From: Microbacterium sp. Leaf320
GTDB taxonomy: Bacteria; Actinomycetota; Actinomycetes; Actinomycetales; Microbacteriaceae
Assembly (NCBI RefSeq): GCF_001423485.1
Contig: NZ_LMOD01000005.1
Span: 1-64,000, forward strand
Direction of reading: 5' to 3'
DNA: 64,000 nt
This document shows, piece after piece, positions 1 to 9,351 of this stretch (position 1 is the stretch's first letter; each line of letters opens with the position of its first letter). Below the pieces are notes generated by a model, which did no database searches, was not told where the DNA came from, and saw only the letters and a program-made list of their open reading frames with translations. Both the position numbers and the translations under genes were made by a program.

Positions 1-91
1 GCCCGGTTACATTCCGAACCCGGAAGCTAAGCCTCACAGCGCCGATGGTACTGCAGGGGGGACCCTGTGGGAGAGTAGGACACCGCCGGAC
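1..91 (+). rRNA. rrf: 5S ribosomal RNA, 3' part
   Basis: The window opens inside a 5S rRNA. The conserved block with CCGAACCCGGAAG and the late block GGGAGAGTAGGACACCGCC are typical of actinobacterial 5S RNA. About the first 28 nt lie upstream of the window, presumably after 16S and 23S genes. The 3' end is placed by analogy with other actinobacterial 5S genes and may be off by a few bases. Confidence 0.93.
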
Positions 92-102
92 TTCTTTTAA
101 GC

Positions 103-134
103 AAATGGCCACCCATCGTTGGGTGGCCATTTTG
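103..134 (+). terminator. Rho-independent terminator of the rRNA operon
   Basis: A perfect 12-bp inverted repeat (AAATGGCCACCC ... GGGTGGCCATTT) with a 6-nt loop runs into T residues directly after the 5S RNA. It ends the rRNA transcript before the next gene at 164. Confidence 0.9.
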
Positions 135-163
135 CGTTAACAACATCTAGAACAGGGAGCATC

Positions 164-2356
164 ATGCCGGAAGACCAAGAGCGCCGTCCGCGTCGCAACG
201 ACGACAATGGATCGCGCGGTCACCGTCCTTCCGGTCGACGCCCCGACCAGAACCGCAGCAGCGGCCCCCGTCGTGATGACGCACCCCGTTCGGGGGGGTA
301 CAACCGTGATAGTGGTGCTCCTCGCACGGGTGGGTACAACCGGGATAGCCGTGATGGTGGTGCTCCTCGCACGGGTGGTTACAACCGCGATAGCCGTGAC
401 GGTGGCGCACCCCGCTCCGGCGGCTACAACCGTGATGGTGGTGCTCCCCGTTCGGGTGGGTACAACCGTGACAACCGTGACGGTGGCGCTCCCCGCTCCG
501 GTGGATACAGCCGCGATAACCGCGATGGCGGTGCTCCCCGCTCGGGTGGTTACACCCGCGATAACCGTGACGGTGGCGCACCTCGCACGGGCGGTTACAA
601 CCGGGATAACCGTGACGGTGGCGCACCTCGCACGGGTGGCTACAACCGCGACAACCGCGACAGTGGGGCACCCCGCTCCGGCGGCTATAACCGTGATGGT
701 GGTGCTCCGCGCTCGGGTGGTTACAACCGTGACAACCGTGATGGTGGTGCTCCGCGCTCGGGTGGTTACAACCGTGACAACCGTGACGGTGGCGCACCCC
801 GCACGGGTGGGTACAACCGTGATGGTGGTGCTCCCCGTTCGGGTGGCTACAACCGTGACAACCGTGACGGTGGCGCACCTCGCACGGGTGGGTACAACCG
901 GGATAGCCGCGATGGTGGCGCACCCCGCTCCGGCGGCTACAACCGCGACAACCGCGACGGTGGCGCACCCCGCACGGGTGGTTACAACCGCGACAACCGC
1001 GACGGTGGCGCACCCCGCACGGGTGGTTACAACCGTGACAACCGTGACGGTGGCGCTCCGCGCTCCGGTGGATACAGCCGCGATAGCCGCGATGGTGGCG
1101 CACCCCGCACGGGCGGCTACAACCGCGATGGTGGCGCTCCCCGCTCCGGTGGTTACAACCGCGACAACCGCGATGGTGGCGCTCCCCGCTCCGGTGGTTA
1201 CAACCGCGACAACCGCGACGGTGGCGCACCCCGCACGGGTGGTTACAACCGCGACAACCGTGATGACCGTGCCCCCCGCCAGGACCGTGAATCGTCTCGC
1301 TCGTACCCGCAGCGCGGAGGAGTGGGCCGCGAACGTCCGATTCAGGCTGATGGCGACCGTCCTCGGTTCAACGACCCGCACATCCCGGACGACGTCACTG
1401 CGCGCGATCTGCACACCTCTGCTCGCAACGAGCTGAAGACGCTGAGCAAGGAGAACGCCGACCTCGTCGCGCGTCACCTGGCCATGGCATCCCGTCTCAT
1501 CGACGAAGACCCTGCGCTCGCTCACGAGCACGCCCTCGCGGCGTCGCGTCGCGCAGGTCGTATCGCCATCGTCCGCGAGACGCTCGGCATCACGGCCTAT
1601 GCGACCGAGGACTTCGCTCTTGCGCTCCGTGAGCTGCGCACGTACCGACGCATCTCCGGCAAGGACGATCAGATCGCCCTCATGGTCGACAGCGAGCGCG
1701 GGATCGGTCGGCCCGACCGTGCGCTCGAGACCGGCCGAGCGATCGACCGGGCCGCTCTCACCACACCTGTCCGGGTCTCGCTGGCGATCGCCATGTCTGG
1801 CGCACGCCTCGACCAGGGCGACCTGGAACTCGCACTCGGCGAGCTCGAGATCCCGGAGCTCGACCCGGATCGCGCGTTCGAGTGGAGCCCCGCGCTCTTC
1901 GCCGCCCGCGCCGCCGTTCTCGAGGACCTGGGACGCACAGATGAGGCCGAGTTCTGGGCGCACCGTGCCGAGGTCGCCGCCGAAGCGCTCGGAGTGGACG
2001 AGGCCGGCGACGAGGAGATCATCATCGAGGACGGCCTCATCGAGGGCGACTTCGACGACGAGGACCACGCAAAGCAGCCCGTGGCTGAAGACTCGGACGC
2101 TGATGCGGCTGAAGCGGTCACGGATGATGCAGATGCAGATGCAGATGCAGATGCAGATGCAGATGCAGATGCAGATGCGGACTCGGACGCAGATGCGGAC
2201 TCGGACGCAGACATCGAGCCCGAGCCGTCGATCGACGACGAGGTGCGCGAGCTTCTCGGCGAGGACGAAGACGACGACGCGCTCGAGTCCGACGAGTCCG
2301 ATTCCGCCCCGGAGGACGAGAAGCGCTCCGCATCCGACTCCTCCGAGGAGGCGTAG
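164..2356 (+). CDS. Repeat-rich protein with TPR-like domain, Rv1691-type
   Basis: Encodes 730 aa. The ATG at 164 has an AGGGAG ribosome site six bases upstream; the in-frame TTG at 119 lies inside the terminator hairpin and is unlikely. Residues about 40-367 carry 23 copies of a Gly/Tyr/Asn/Arg/Asp unit (core GAPRSGGYNRD, often with NRD added). Residues about 410-612 are helical and TPR-like, with paired A/L/E-rich helices. The C-terminus is acidic with an Asp-Ala run. Position directly before a HAD phosphatase and tlyA matches M. tuberculosis Rv1691, a protein of unknown role. The basic, Gly/Tyr-rich N-terminus resembles RGG-type RNA-binding disordered regions; that function is inference. 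Length should vary between strains because of the repeats. Confidence 0.85.
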   Translation: MPEDQERRPRRNDDNGSRGHRPSGRRPDQNRSSGPRRDDAPRSGGYNRDSGAPRTGGYNRDSRDGGAPRTGGYNRDSRDGGAPRSGGYNRDGGAPRSGGYNRDNRDGGAPRSGGYSRDNRDGGAPRSGGYTRDNRDGGAPRTGGYNRDNRDGGAPRTGGYNRDNRDSGAPRSGGYNRDGGAPRSGGYNRDNRDGGAPRSGGYNRDNRDGGAPRTGGYNRDGGAPRSGGYNRDNRDGGAPRTGGYNRDSRDGGAPRSGGYNRDNRDGGAPRTGGYNRDNRDGGAPRTGGYNRDNRDGGAPRSGGYSRDSRDGGAPRTGGYNRDGGAPRSGGYNRDNRDGGAPRSGGYNRDNRDGGAPRTGGYNRDNRDDRAPRQDRESSRSYPQRGGVGRERPIQADGDRPRFNDPHIPDDVTARDLHTSARNELKTLSKENADLVARHLAMASRLIDEDPALAHEHALAASRRAGRIAIVRETLGITAYATEDFALALRELRTYRRISGKDDQIALMVDSERGIGRPDRALETGRAIDRAALTTPVRVSLAIAMSGARLDQGDLELALGELEIPELDPDRAFEWSPALFAARAAVLEDLGRTDEAEFWAHRAEVAAEALGVDEAGDEEIIIEDGLIEGDFDDEDHAKQPVAEDSDADAAEAVTDDADADADADADADADADADSDADADSDADIEPEPSIDDEVRELLGEDEDDDALESDESDSAPEDEKRSASDSSEEA
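281..1264 (+). repeat. In-frame GGY(N)RD tandem repeat array, 23 copies
   Basis: Tandem units of about 36 or 45 bp encode GGAPR(S/T)GGYNRD with an optional (N/S)RD extension. Short and long units alternate irregularly and synonymous codons differ between copies, so the array grew by duplication and then diverged. All units keep the frame. Confidence 0.95.
2126..2179 (+). repeat. GATGCA hexanucleotide repeat encoding (Asp-Ala)n
   Basis: Eight perfect copies of GATGCA followed by one GATGCG encode an Asp-Ala run in the acidic tail of the first protein. A hexamer repeat changes protein length by two residues per step without breaking the frame. A longer analogue lies at 47084-47221. Confidence 0.95.
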
Positions 2357-3393
2357 TGGGGTTGTTCTCGAAGAAGCCTGCGCTTCGGACGCCTCTCACC
2401 GGGGTCGATGCCGTGCTGGCCGACCTTGACGGTGTCGTCTACGCGGGTCCGGGCGCACTTCCGCACGCCGTGGAGAGCCTCAACGCCGCCGCGGCGTCCG
2501 CGCGACTCGGGTACATCACGAACAACGCGTCGCGCACGGATGCCTCGGTAGCCGAGCACCTGACCAGCCTCGGGCTCGATGTCGCCCCGGCCGATGTGAT
2601 CACCAGCCCGCAGGCGGCGATGCGCCTGCTCGCCGGGATCGTCCCGCCTCCGGCGACGCTGCTGATCGTCGGGGGAGCAGGTCTCGTCGACGAGGCGGAG
2701 AAGGCCGGTTACACCGTGACCCGCAGCGCAGAGGATGCTCCGGATGCCGTCGTGCAGGGCTTCGCTCCCGAAGTCGCCTGGACCGATCTCGCCGAGGCAG
2801 CCTTCGCGCTGAAGGTGCCTGAAGAGGACGGAGGCATCCCCTGGATCGCCACCAACACCGACTGGACGATCCCTCGTGAACGCGGCGTCGCCCCCGGGAA
2901 CGGCACGCTCGTGTCCGCCGTGCACACGGCCATCGGTCGCCTCGCGACCGTCGCGGGAAAGCCGGAGACTCCGATCTTCGAAGAGGCGACGGAGCGTTTC
3001 GGCGCGAAGAAGCCGCTTTTCATCGGCGACCGCCTCGACACCGACATCCTCGGTGCCGTTCGTGCAGGCATCGACTCCGCGCTCGTGCTCACGGGCATCG
3101 ACCGTCCCAAGCACGTGCTCGCGGCTCCTGAAGGATCCCGGCCGACCTACATCCTCAGCGACCTCCGGGAGCTGCACGAGCCGTATCCTGAGGTCACGTC
3201 GAAGGACGGCATCCATTCGGTCAACGGCGCATCCGTCCGCGTCGTCGGAGCGGACGTCGAGATCGTCGCCGAGGGCGACTCGCAGATCGACCTGCTGCGT
3301 GCCGGTGCGGCCGCGATCTGGGCATCCGGAACCCCGGTGTTCGTGCTTCGCGTACCCGAGCGTCTCTACGACGACCCGTTCCACCGTCCCTGA
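2356..3393 (+). CDS. HAD-IIA family phosphatase (NagD/PGP-like)
   Basis: Encodes 345 aa. GTG start overlaps the previous stop by one base (TAGTG), with GAGGAGG upstream. HAD motif I appears as DLDGVVY near residue 24, motif II-like TNNASR about 30 residues later, and the late motif GDRLDTDI near residue 223. The cap lies between motifs II and III as in class IIA. The family dephosphorylates small phosphate metabolites such as phosphoglycolate or p-nitrophenyl phosphate. The position matches Rv1692, reported as a glycerol-3-phosphate phosphatase; the true substrate here is not visible. Translationally coupled to the repeat protein before it. Confidence 0.92.
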   Translation: MGLFSKKPALRTPLTGVDAVLADLDGVVYAGPGALPHAVESLNAAAASARLGYITNNASRTDASVAEHLTSLGLDVAPADVITSPQAAMRLLAGIVPPPATLLIVGGAGLVDEAEKAGYTVTRSAEDAPDAVVQGFAPEVAWTDLAEAAFALKVPEEDGGIPWIATNTDWTIPRERGVAPGNGTLVSAVHTAIGRLATVAGKPETPIFEEATERFGAKKPLFIGDRLDTDILGAVRAGIDSALVLTGIDRPKHVLAAPEGSRPTYILSDLRELHEPYPEVTSKDGIHSVNGASVRVVGADVEIVAEGDSQIDLLRAGAAAIWASGTPVFVLRVPERLYDDPFHRP

Positions 3394-3459
3394 TCGGCGC
3401 CGGCGCGGGCCAGGTGGCTCGCGCCGCCGTGGCTTCGCCGACGTGTCGGCCCCGCCGCG

Positions 3460-3465
3460 TACAGT
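3460..3465 (+). promoter_or_regulatory. -10 element TACAGT, leaderless spacing
   Basis: TACAGT lies six bases before the GTG at 3472 with no room for a ribosome site, so a transcript would begin at or next to the start codon. No clear -35 is visible. Confidence 0.5.
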
Positions 3466-3471
3466 AGAACC

Positions 3472-3648
3472 GTGAGCGAAGAGACGACGAACGCACCGAC
3501 CGACGGTCTGTGGAGTCGCCTGCGCCTGATCGAGGGGCAGCCTCTCGCTGCCCGTGCGGGCGCATACTCCGGGCTGCATGACGAACTCTCCCGCCGCCTC
3601 GACAGCGGCGCGAAGCTCGATCAGCGCGACGCACCGGGCGCCCGATGA
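3472..3648 (+). CDS. Small conserved protein, Rv1693-like
   Basis: Encodes 58 aa: a short Ser/Thr-rich start, then a basic amphipathic stretch (LWSRLRLIEGQPLAARA), then a tail rich in charged residues. Its stop overlaps the tlyA start (ATGA). The same slot in M. tuberculosis holds the equally short Rv1693, which supports it as a real gene. Function is unknown. Candidate leaderless start, see 3460-3465. Confidence 0.75.
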   Translation: MSEETTNAPTDGLWSRLRLIEGQPLAARAGAYSGLHDELSRRLDSGAKLDQRDAPGAR

Positions 3649-4442
3649 CGCGACTCGATGCCGCCCTCGCCGCGCGAGGTCTCGCCCGTTCGCGCACTCA
3701 TGCCGCCACTCTGATCGCAGAAGGCGTGGTGAGCATCGACGGCCGACCGGTGGTCAAGGCCTCGACGCCCGTCGCTGATTCCGCCGAGATCACCGTCGCC
3801 GCGACAGATCACTACGTCGGCCGGGCGGCCCACAAGCTGATCGCCGCACTCGACGGCTTCGCGATCTCTGTCGAAGGGCGTCTCGCGCTCGACATGGGAG
3901 CCTCCACGGGCGGATTCACCCAGGTGCTCCGCGAGCGCGGAGCCCGTAGGGTTCTCGCTGTCGACGTCGGCCACGACCAGATGGCGGCGTCCATCGCGGC
4001 CGACCCCGCCGTCGTGCTCGTCGAGGGCTACAACGTCCGTCACATGACGCCCGAGAGCCTGAAGGATGTCACGGGTGAGACCGAGGCTCCCGACTTGGTC
4101 GTCGGCGATCTCTCGTTCATCTCTCTCGAGCTCGTCCTTCCCGCAGTCGCGGGCATCGCCGCGCCCACGTCCGACATCGTGCTGCTGGTGAAGCCGCAGT
4201 TCGAAGTCGGGCGCACCGCGGTGCGCGGCGGGCTCGTCACCGACCCCGCGACTCGTGCCGATGCCGTGGCACGCACCGCATGGAGCGCATTCGACGCAGG
4301 ACTCGGGATGCTCGGCATCCTTCCCTCCCCGATCCTGGGGACGCACGGCAACTCGGAGTATCTTCTGCACCTCGCGCCGGGGCGCGGAAGCGATCCGTCA
4401 GAATGGTCGGACCGCATCAACACACTGGCAGGGAGACGATGA
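3645..4442 (+). CDS. tlyA: TlyA family rRNA 2'-O-methyltransferase
   Basis: Encodes 265 aa. An S4 RNA-binding domain fills residues 1 to about 60 (LDAALAARGLARSR ... GVVSIDGRPV). It is followed by an FtsJ-like Rossmann methyltransferase with SAM-binding motif DMGASTGGFT near residue 85 and KPQFE near residue 183. TlyA methylates 2'-hydroxyls in 16S helix 44 and 23S helix 69 in mycobacteria, which makes ribosomes sensitive to capreomycin. Both ends overlap neighbouring genes (ATGA), so it is co-translated with the small protein before and NAD kinase after. Confidence 0.93.
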   Translation: MTRLDAALAARGLARSRTHAATLIAEGVVSIDGRPVVKASTPVADSAEITVAATDHYVGRAAHKLIAALDGFAISVEGRLALDMGASTGGFTQVLRERGARRVLAVDVGHDQMAASIAADPAVVLVEGYNVRHMTPESLKDVTGETEAPDLVVGDLSFISLELVLPAVAGIAAPTSDIVLLVKPQFEVGRTAVRGGLVTDPATRADAVARTAWSAFDAGLGMLGILPSPILGTHGNSEYLLHLAPGRGSDPSEWSDRINTLAGRR

Positions 4443-5353
4443 ACGAGCGCAACATCCTGGTCGTCGCCCACGCCGGGCGCGAGGACACGGTCGATGCAGC
4501 CCGGAAGGTGATCGACGAGTTGCGCGGCGCCGGTGCGCGCCCGGTGCTCGCGGCCGACGACAGCGTCGACCTGCGTGCGGTCGACCCTCGCTTCGCCGAC
4601 GTCGACGTGCTCGGCGAGACGGTGCAGCAGGACGAGCTCGAACTCGCCATCGTCCTCGGAGGCGACGGCACGATCCTCCGTGCCGCCGAGCTCGTGCGCG
4701 GCTGTGCGGCACCGGTGCTCGGCATCAACATGGGACACGTCGGGTTCCTCGCCGAGATCGATCGGGACGACATGGATGCGGCCGTGCGCCGCGTCATCGA
4801 CCGCGACTACGAGGTCGAGGACCGTCTGGCGCTGTCGGTTCGGGTCAAGGACGTCGACGGCACGGTCGTCTACGAGACCTTCGCCTTGAACGAGGCGACG
4901 GTCGAGAAGGCCAGCCGTGAGCGCATGATCGAGGTCGTGCTCGAGATCGACGGACTCCCGCTGTCGAGCTTCGGCTGCGACGGCATGGTCGTGTCGACCC
5001 CGACCGGGTCCACCGCCTACAACTTCTCGGCAGGCGGCCCTGTCATCTGGCCGAGCGTCGAGGCCATCGCTGTGGTGCCGCTCTCAGCCCACGCGCTGTT
5101 CGCGAAGCCGCTCGTCGTGAGCCCGGATGCCGCAGTGGCGATCGAGATGCTCGAAGGCACTTCGGGCGCCGGCATCCTCTGGTGCGACGGACGACGATCG
5201 CACGACCTCCCGCCGGGTGCGCGTGTCGTGGTGCGGCGATCGTCGCGCCCCGTGCGGCTCGCCCGTCTGCACCCCACCGAGTTCACGAACCGATTGGTGC
5301 GCAAGTTCCAGCTGCCGGTCGCGGGCTGGCGAGGACAGGGGCCGATCGCATGA
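4439..5353 (+). CDS. nadK: NAD kinase
   Basis: Encodes 304 aa. ATG at 4439 overlaps the tlyA stop and follows GGGAGA. The kinase motif GGDGTILRAAE is near residue 75 and the NE/D motif with a GSTAYNFSAGGP loop lies near residue 190. It phosphorylates NAD to NADP in the cytoplasm. It lies between tlyA and recN exactly as ppnK does in mycobacteria. Its stop overlaps the recN start. Confidence 0.96.
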   Translation: MNERNILVVAHAGREDTVDAARKVIDELRGAGARPVLAADDSVDLRAVDPRFADVDVLGETVQQDELELAIVLGGDGTILRAAELVRGCAAPVLGINMGHVGFLAEIDRDDMDAAVRRVIDRDYEVEDRLALSVRVKDVDGTVVYETFALNEATVEKASRERMIEVVLEIDGLPLSSFGCDGMVVSTPTGSTAYNFSAGGPVIWPSVEAIAVVPLSAHALFAKPLVVSPDAAVAIEMLEGTSGAGILWCDGRRSHDLPPGARVVVRRSSRPVRLARLHPTEFTNRLVRKFQLPVAGWRGQGPIA

Positions 5354-7041
5354 TCGAGGAGATGCGGATGCAGGGGCTCGGCGTGATCGCCGACGCCGTG
5401 CTGCCTCTCGGCGCAGGGTTCACCGCGATCACCGGCGAGACCGGTGCGGGCAAGACCATGGTGGTGACGGGTCTCGGGCTGCTGCTCGGGCAGCGTGCGG
5501 ATTCCGGTGCGGTGCGCGCAGGAGCGACGCAGGCATCGGTCGCCGGAGTATGGATCGTCCCCGAGACGGGCGACGTCGCCGACATCGTCGCGGACGCCGG
5601 GGGAGAGCTGGAACCCGCAGGAGCGGGCGCTGCCGAGCTCTACGTGTCGCGCACGCTCAGCGCCGAAGGGCGCAGCCGCGCGAGCGTCGGAGGCCGCGCA
5701 GCGCCTGCCGGGGTGCTCTCCGCCCTCGCCGAGGAACTCGTCGTCGTCCACGGACAGTCCGAGCAGCTTCGACTGCGCTCATCCGCGGCTCAGCGGGATG
5801 CTCTCGACCGCTTCGGAGGTGCCTCGATCGCCACAGCGCTCGAGGCGTACGCCTCGTCGTTCGCGCGCTGGCGCGAGCTCGACGCAGAGATCACCGACAT
5901 CACGGAGAACCGCGATCGGCGGGCCGAAGAGGCCGCGCGTCTGCGCGAGGCGCTCGCCCTGATCGAGGCCGCTGCGCCCGAACCCGGCGAGGACGTCGAG
6001 CTGTCCGCGCGGGCCGAACGTCTGGCGAATGCGGAAGAGCTCCGACTCGCCGCCTCCCTGGCCCACGGCGCGCTTTCGAACGAAGAGGGCGAACCCGACG
6101 CATCCGCTCTGATCGCCGAAGCGCGTCGAGCGCTCGAGCGCGTCTCCGACACGTCACTCACCGAGATCTCCGCCGGCCTCGCCGACATCGGCTATCGCAT
6201 CGCCGATGTCGCAGGCCAGCTGTCCGCGTACCTCGCGGATCTCGATGAGACCGGCCCGCATGAGCTCGCAGCGGTCGAGGAGCGCCGTGCAGCCCTCGGA
6301 ACCCTGATCCGTGCGCACGGCTCGCTCGATGAAGCACTGGAGCTCTGGCAGACGGGGTCTGCTCGGCTCGCCGAGCTCGACGACGACGGCGAGCGACTGG
6401 ATCGGCTCGAAGCCGAACGCGACACCGCTCGCGCCGAACTCGACGCCCGAGCCGATGCGCTGACCGCAGTGCGCACGGCAGCCGCCGCGAAGCTCGGCGT
6501 CGCCGTGAGCGATGAGCTGCATGCGCTCGCGATGCCCGACGCCCGACTCGAGGTGGCCGTCACGCCGGGCGCCGAGAGCGCACACGGCCGCGACGACGTC
6601 GCGATCCTGCTGGCACCGCACCCCGGAGCAGAGCCGCGATCGGTCGGCAAGGGCGCGTCCGGGGGAGAGCTCTCGCGCGTCATGCTCGCGATCGAGGTCG
6701 TGATCGCCGGAACAGACCCCGTGCCGACCTTCGTGTTCGACGAGGTCGATGCCGGCATCGGCGGGGCCGCAGCGATCGAGGTCGGACGACGACTCGCCCG
6801 ACTTGCCGAGAAGTCGCAGGTCATCGCGGTGACACATCTCGCGCAGGTGGCGGCGTTCGCCACGAACCATCTCTCGGTCGTCAAATCCCACGACGGCGCG
6901 GTCACAGCATCCAGCGTCCGCCGTCTGGAGGGGGAGGAGCGCGAGGCCGAAATGGCCCGACTGCTCTCCGGACTGACCGATTCGGACGCCGCGATCACCC
7001 ACGCTCGGGAACTTCTCACCCTCGGCACCTCCACCGACTGA
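5350..7041 (+). CDS. recN: DNA repair ATPase RecN
   Basis: Encodes 563 aa, the usual RecN length. Walker A is GETGAGKTM near residue 32. A long coiled-coil middle is rich in Glu, Ala and Arg. The C-terminal ATPase half has signature [10 protein letters not shown] and Walker [13 protein letters not shown]. RecN is an SMC-like protein that gathers double-strand breaks for recombination. The ATG at 5350 overlaps the nadK stop; in-frame starts further upstream lie inside nadK and are rejected. The Rv1697 and Rv1698 genes that follow recN in M. tuberculosis are absent; pyrG comes next. Confidence 0.96.
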   Translation: MIEEMRMQGLGVIADAVLPLGAGFTAITGETGAGKTMVVTGLGLLLGQRADSGAVRAGATQASVAGVWIVPETGDVADIVADAGGELEPAGAGAAELYVSRTLSAEGRSRASVGGRAAPAGVLSALAEELVVVHGQSEQLRLRSSAAQRDALDRFGGASIATALEAYASSFARWRELDAEITDITENRDRRAEEAARLREALALIEAAAPEPGEDVELSARAERLANAEELRLAASLAHGALSNEEGEPDASALIAEARRALERVSDTSLTEISAGLADIGYRIADVAGQLSAYLADLDETGPHELAAVEERRAALGTLIRAHGSLDEALELWQTGSARLAELDDDGERLDRLEAERDTARAELDARADALTAVRTAAAAKLGVAVSDELHALAMPDARLEVAVTPGAESAHGRDDVAILLAPHPGAEPRSVGKGASGGELSRVMLAIEVVIAGTDPVPTFVFDEVDAGIGGAAAIEVGRRLARLAEKSQVIAVTHLAQVAAFATNHLSVVKSHDGAVTASSVRRLEGEEREAEMARLLSGLTDSDAAITHARELLTLGTSTD

Positions 7042-7047
7042 TAGGAT
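7042..7047 (+). promoter_or_regulatory. -10 element TAGGAT before pyrG
   Basis: TAGGAT sits eight bases before the GTG at 7056 and overlaps the recN stop region. No ribosome site separates it from the start, which suggests a leaderless pyrG transcript. Confidence 0.5.
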
Positions 7048-7055
7048 CGAAGCCC

Positions 7056-8756
7056 GTGATGAACTCTTCTTCTGCGGGGCCCAAGAACGACACGACCAAG
7101 CACATCTTTGTGACGGGTGGTGTCGTTTCGTCTTTGGGTAAGGGGCTCACTGCCGCAAGCCTCGGAAACCTTCTGACGGCACGCGGACTCCGCGTCGTCA
7201 TGCAGAAGCTCGATCCGTATCTGAACGTCGATCCGGGCACGATGAACCCGTTCCAGCACGGCGAGGTCTTCGTCACGGACGACGGCGCCGAGACCGATCT
7301 CGACATCGGACACTACGAGCGCTTCCTCGACATCAACCTGTCGCAGGCGGCCAATGTCACGACCGGTCAGATCTACTCGCAGGTGATCGCGCGTGAGCGC
7401 CGCGGCGAGTACCTCGGCGACACCGTGCAGGTCATCCCGCACATCACTGACGAGATCAAGCGGCGCATGCGTCTGCAGGCGACCGAGGACCCCCGTCCCG
7501 ACGTCATCATCACCGAGGTCGGTGGAACGGTCGGTGACATCGAGTCGCAGCCGTTCCTCGAGGCGGCACGTCAGCTCCGCCATGAACTCGGTCGTGACAG
7601 CGTGTTCTTCGTGCACGTATCGCTCGTGCCGTTCATGGGTGCGTCCGGCGAGCAGAAGACCAAGCCCACCCAGCACTCGGTCGCAGCCCTCCGCCAGGTC
7701 GGCATCCAGCCCGACGCGCTCGTGCTGCGCAGCGACCGTCCGGTCAGCGAGAGCAATCGCAACAAGATCGCGCTCATGTGCGACGTCGACGCCGAGGGCG
7801 TCATCAACACGGTCGACCTGCCGAGCATCTACGACATCCCCTCGACGCTGAACGATCAGGGCCTCGACTCGTACATCGTGCGCCGTCTCGGCCTCGACCA
7901 GAAGGCCGCAGACGAGGTCGACTGGTCGCGCTGGAGCAAGGTGCTGCACGCGGTGCACAACCCCAAGCACGAGGTGACGATCGGCCTGGTCGGCAAGTAC
8001 ATCGACCTCCCCGACGCCTACCTCTCGGTCACCGAGGCCCTCAAGGCCGGCGGCTTCGCCCAGGAGACCAAGGTCAACATCCGCTGGATCCCCTCGGACC
8101 GCTGCGAGACCCCCGAGGGCGCGCAGGAGCAGCTCGCCACACTCGACGGCATCTGCGTCCCCGGTGGATTCGGCATCCGCGGCATCGAGGGCAAGCTCGG
8201 CGCACTGAAGTTCGCGCGCGAGCAGGGGATCCCGACCCTCGGTCTCTGCCTCGGCCTGCAGTGCATGGTCATCGAGTACGCCCGTGACGTGGCCGGCATC
8301 GCCGGAGCATCCTCGAGCGAGTTCGACCCCGAGACCACCGAGCCCGTCATCGCGACCATGGCCGAGCAGGTCGAGATCCTCGACGGCGGCGACCTGGGCG
8401 GCACGATGCGTCTCGGCCTCTATAAGGCTGCGCTGGCCGAGGGGTCGCTGGCGAGTGAGCTGTACGGTGCCTCGGAGGCCTCGGAGCGCCACCGCCACCG
8501 CTACGAGGTCAACAACGCGTATCGCACGCGTCTGTCCGAGGCCGGTCTCGTCTTCTCGGGTCTGAACCCGGAGCTCGACCTCGTCGAGTACGTCGAGCTT
8601 CCGCGCGACGTGCACCCGTACTACATCGCCACGCAGGCCCACCCCGAGCTCCGCTCGCGTCCGACCGACCCGCACCCGTTGTTCCGCGGCCTGGTCGGAG
8701 CTGCGATCGAGCGTCACCGGGCGAGCGAGCTGTTCGACGTGGAAGCCGATGCCTGA
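7056..8756 (+). CDS. pyrG: CTP synthase
   Basis: Encodes 566 aa. The N-terminal synthetase domain opens with [16 protein letters not shown]. The C-terminal class I glutamine amidotransferase has the [10 protein letters not shown] nucleophile elbow and a late HPE motif (AQAHPELRS). It makes CTP from UTP, ATP and glutamine. GTG at 7056 is chosen because of the -10 spacing; ATG at 7059 is an alternative one codon later. Codons include many C-ending forms typical of highly expressed genes here. Confidence 0.97.
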   Translation: MMNSSSAGPKNDTTKHIFVTGGVVSSLGKGLTAASLGNLLTARGLRVVMQKLDPYLNVDPGTMNPFQHGEVFVTDDGAETDLDIGHYERFLDINLSQAANVTTGQIYSQVIARERRGEYLGDTVQVIPHITDEIKRRMRLQATEDPRPDVIITEVGGTVGDIESQPFLEAARQLRHELGRDSVFFVHVSLVPFMGASGEQKTKPTQHSVAALRQVGIQPDALVLRSDRPVSESNRNKIALMCDVDAEGVINTVDLPSIYDIPSTLNDQGLDSYIVRRLGLDQKAADEVDWSRWSKVLHAVHNPKHEVTIGLVGKYIDLPDAYLSVTEALKAGGFAQETKVNIRWIPSDRCETPEGAQEQLATLDGICVPGGFGIRGIEGKLGALKFAREQGIPTLGLCLGLQCMVIEYARDVAGIAGASSSEFDPETTEPVIATMAEQVEILDGGDLGGTMRLGLYKAALAEGSLASELYGASEASERHRHRYEVNNAYRTRLSEAGLVFSGLNPELDLVEYVELPRDVHPYYIATQAHPELRSRPTDPHPLFRGLVGAAIERHRASELFDVEADA

Positions 8757-8778
8757 GTTCGGCGGAGCCGATGCCTGA
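8744..8778 (+). repeat. 13-bp direct repeat at the pyrG/NUDIX junction
   Basis: AGCCGATGCCTGA occurs at 8744-8756 and again at 8766-8778. The first copy carries the pyrG stop; the second carries the ATG (8771) of the next gene. A nine-codon frame starts at the first ATG (8749) and ends at the TGA of the second copy. Confidence 0.85.
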
Positions 8779-9349
8779 TCTCGACGCGCTGCGGGACGAG
8801 CCCTTCGAACCCGAGGTCCTCCACAGCGAGGTCGGGTTCGAGGGCGTCGTCTGGAACGTGCGCGACGACCGCGTGCGCTACGGCGATGGTGAGATCCGTC
8901 GCCAGTACGTCGCGCACACGGGCGCCGTCGCGATCCTCGCGCTCGATGACGTCGGACGCGTGCTGCTGATCCAGCAGTATCGGCATCCGATCCGTCACCG
9001 CGACTGGGAGCTGCCCGCCGGCCTGCTCGACATGCCGGGGGAGGAGCCCGTCGAGGCTGCCCGGCGCGAGCTCGCCGAGGAAGCCGACCTGGTCGCCGCG
9101 GAGTGGGAGCCCCTCGTCTCGTCCTGGACGACACCCGGCGGCAACGACGAGGTGATCCACATCTTCCTCGCGACGGGCATCTCGGCAGCGCCGTCCGCGC
9201 ATGCGCGGGAGGACGAAGAGGCTGACATCCGCGTCGAATGGGTTCCGCTCGACGAGGCCGTCAGGGCCGTGCTCGACGGCCGCATGCGCAACGGCATCCT
9301 CAGCATCGGTGTGCTCGCGGCCGCGCAGAGGCTGCGCGACCGGAGCTGA
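8771..9349 (+). CDS. NUDIX ADP-ribose pyrophosphatase
   Basis: Encodes 192 aa. The NUDIX box runs [18 protein letters not shown] followed by ELAEE, the spacing seen in the Rv1700 family of ADP-ribose hydrolases. The upstream strand pattern ([25 protein letters not shown]) is also typical. It should cleave ADP-ribose to AMP and ribose-5-phosphate. It sits between pyrG and xerD as in mycobacteria, with a two-base gap to xerD. Confidence 0.93.
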   Translation: MPDLDALRDEPFEPEVLHSEVGFEGVVWNVRDDRVRYGDGEIRRQYVAHTGAVAILALDDVGRVLLIQQYRHPIRHRDWELPAGLLDMPGEEPVEAARRELAEEADLVAAEWEPLVSSWTTPGGNDEVIHIFLATGISAAPSAHAREDEEADIRVEWVPLDEAVRAVLDGRMRNGILSIGVLAAAQRLRDRS

Positions 9350-9351
9350 GC

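Noticed and set aside
137..2068. Long open frame on the minus strand across the first repeat gene
   Set aside because: It mirrors the high-GC repeat on the plus strand, has no ribosome site and reads as Val/Thr/Ala repeats; the plus frame has a proper start, TPR-like domain and conserved position.
6192..9134. 980-codon open frame on the minus strand under recN, pyrG and the NUDIX gene
   Set aside because: Shadow of three clear plus-strand genes; composition is Arg/Val/Asp-rich without motifs.
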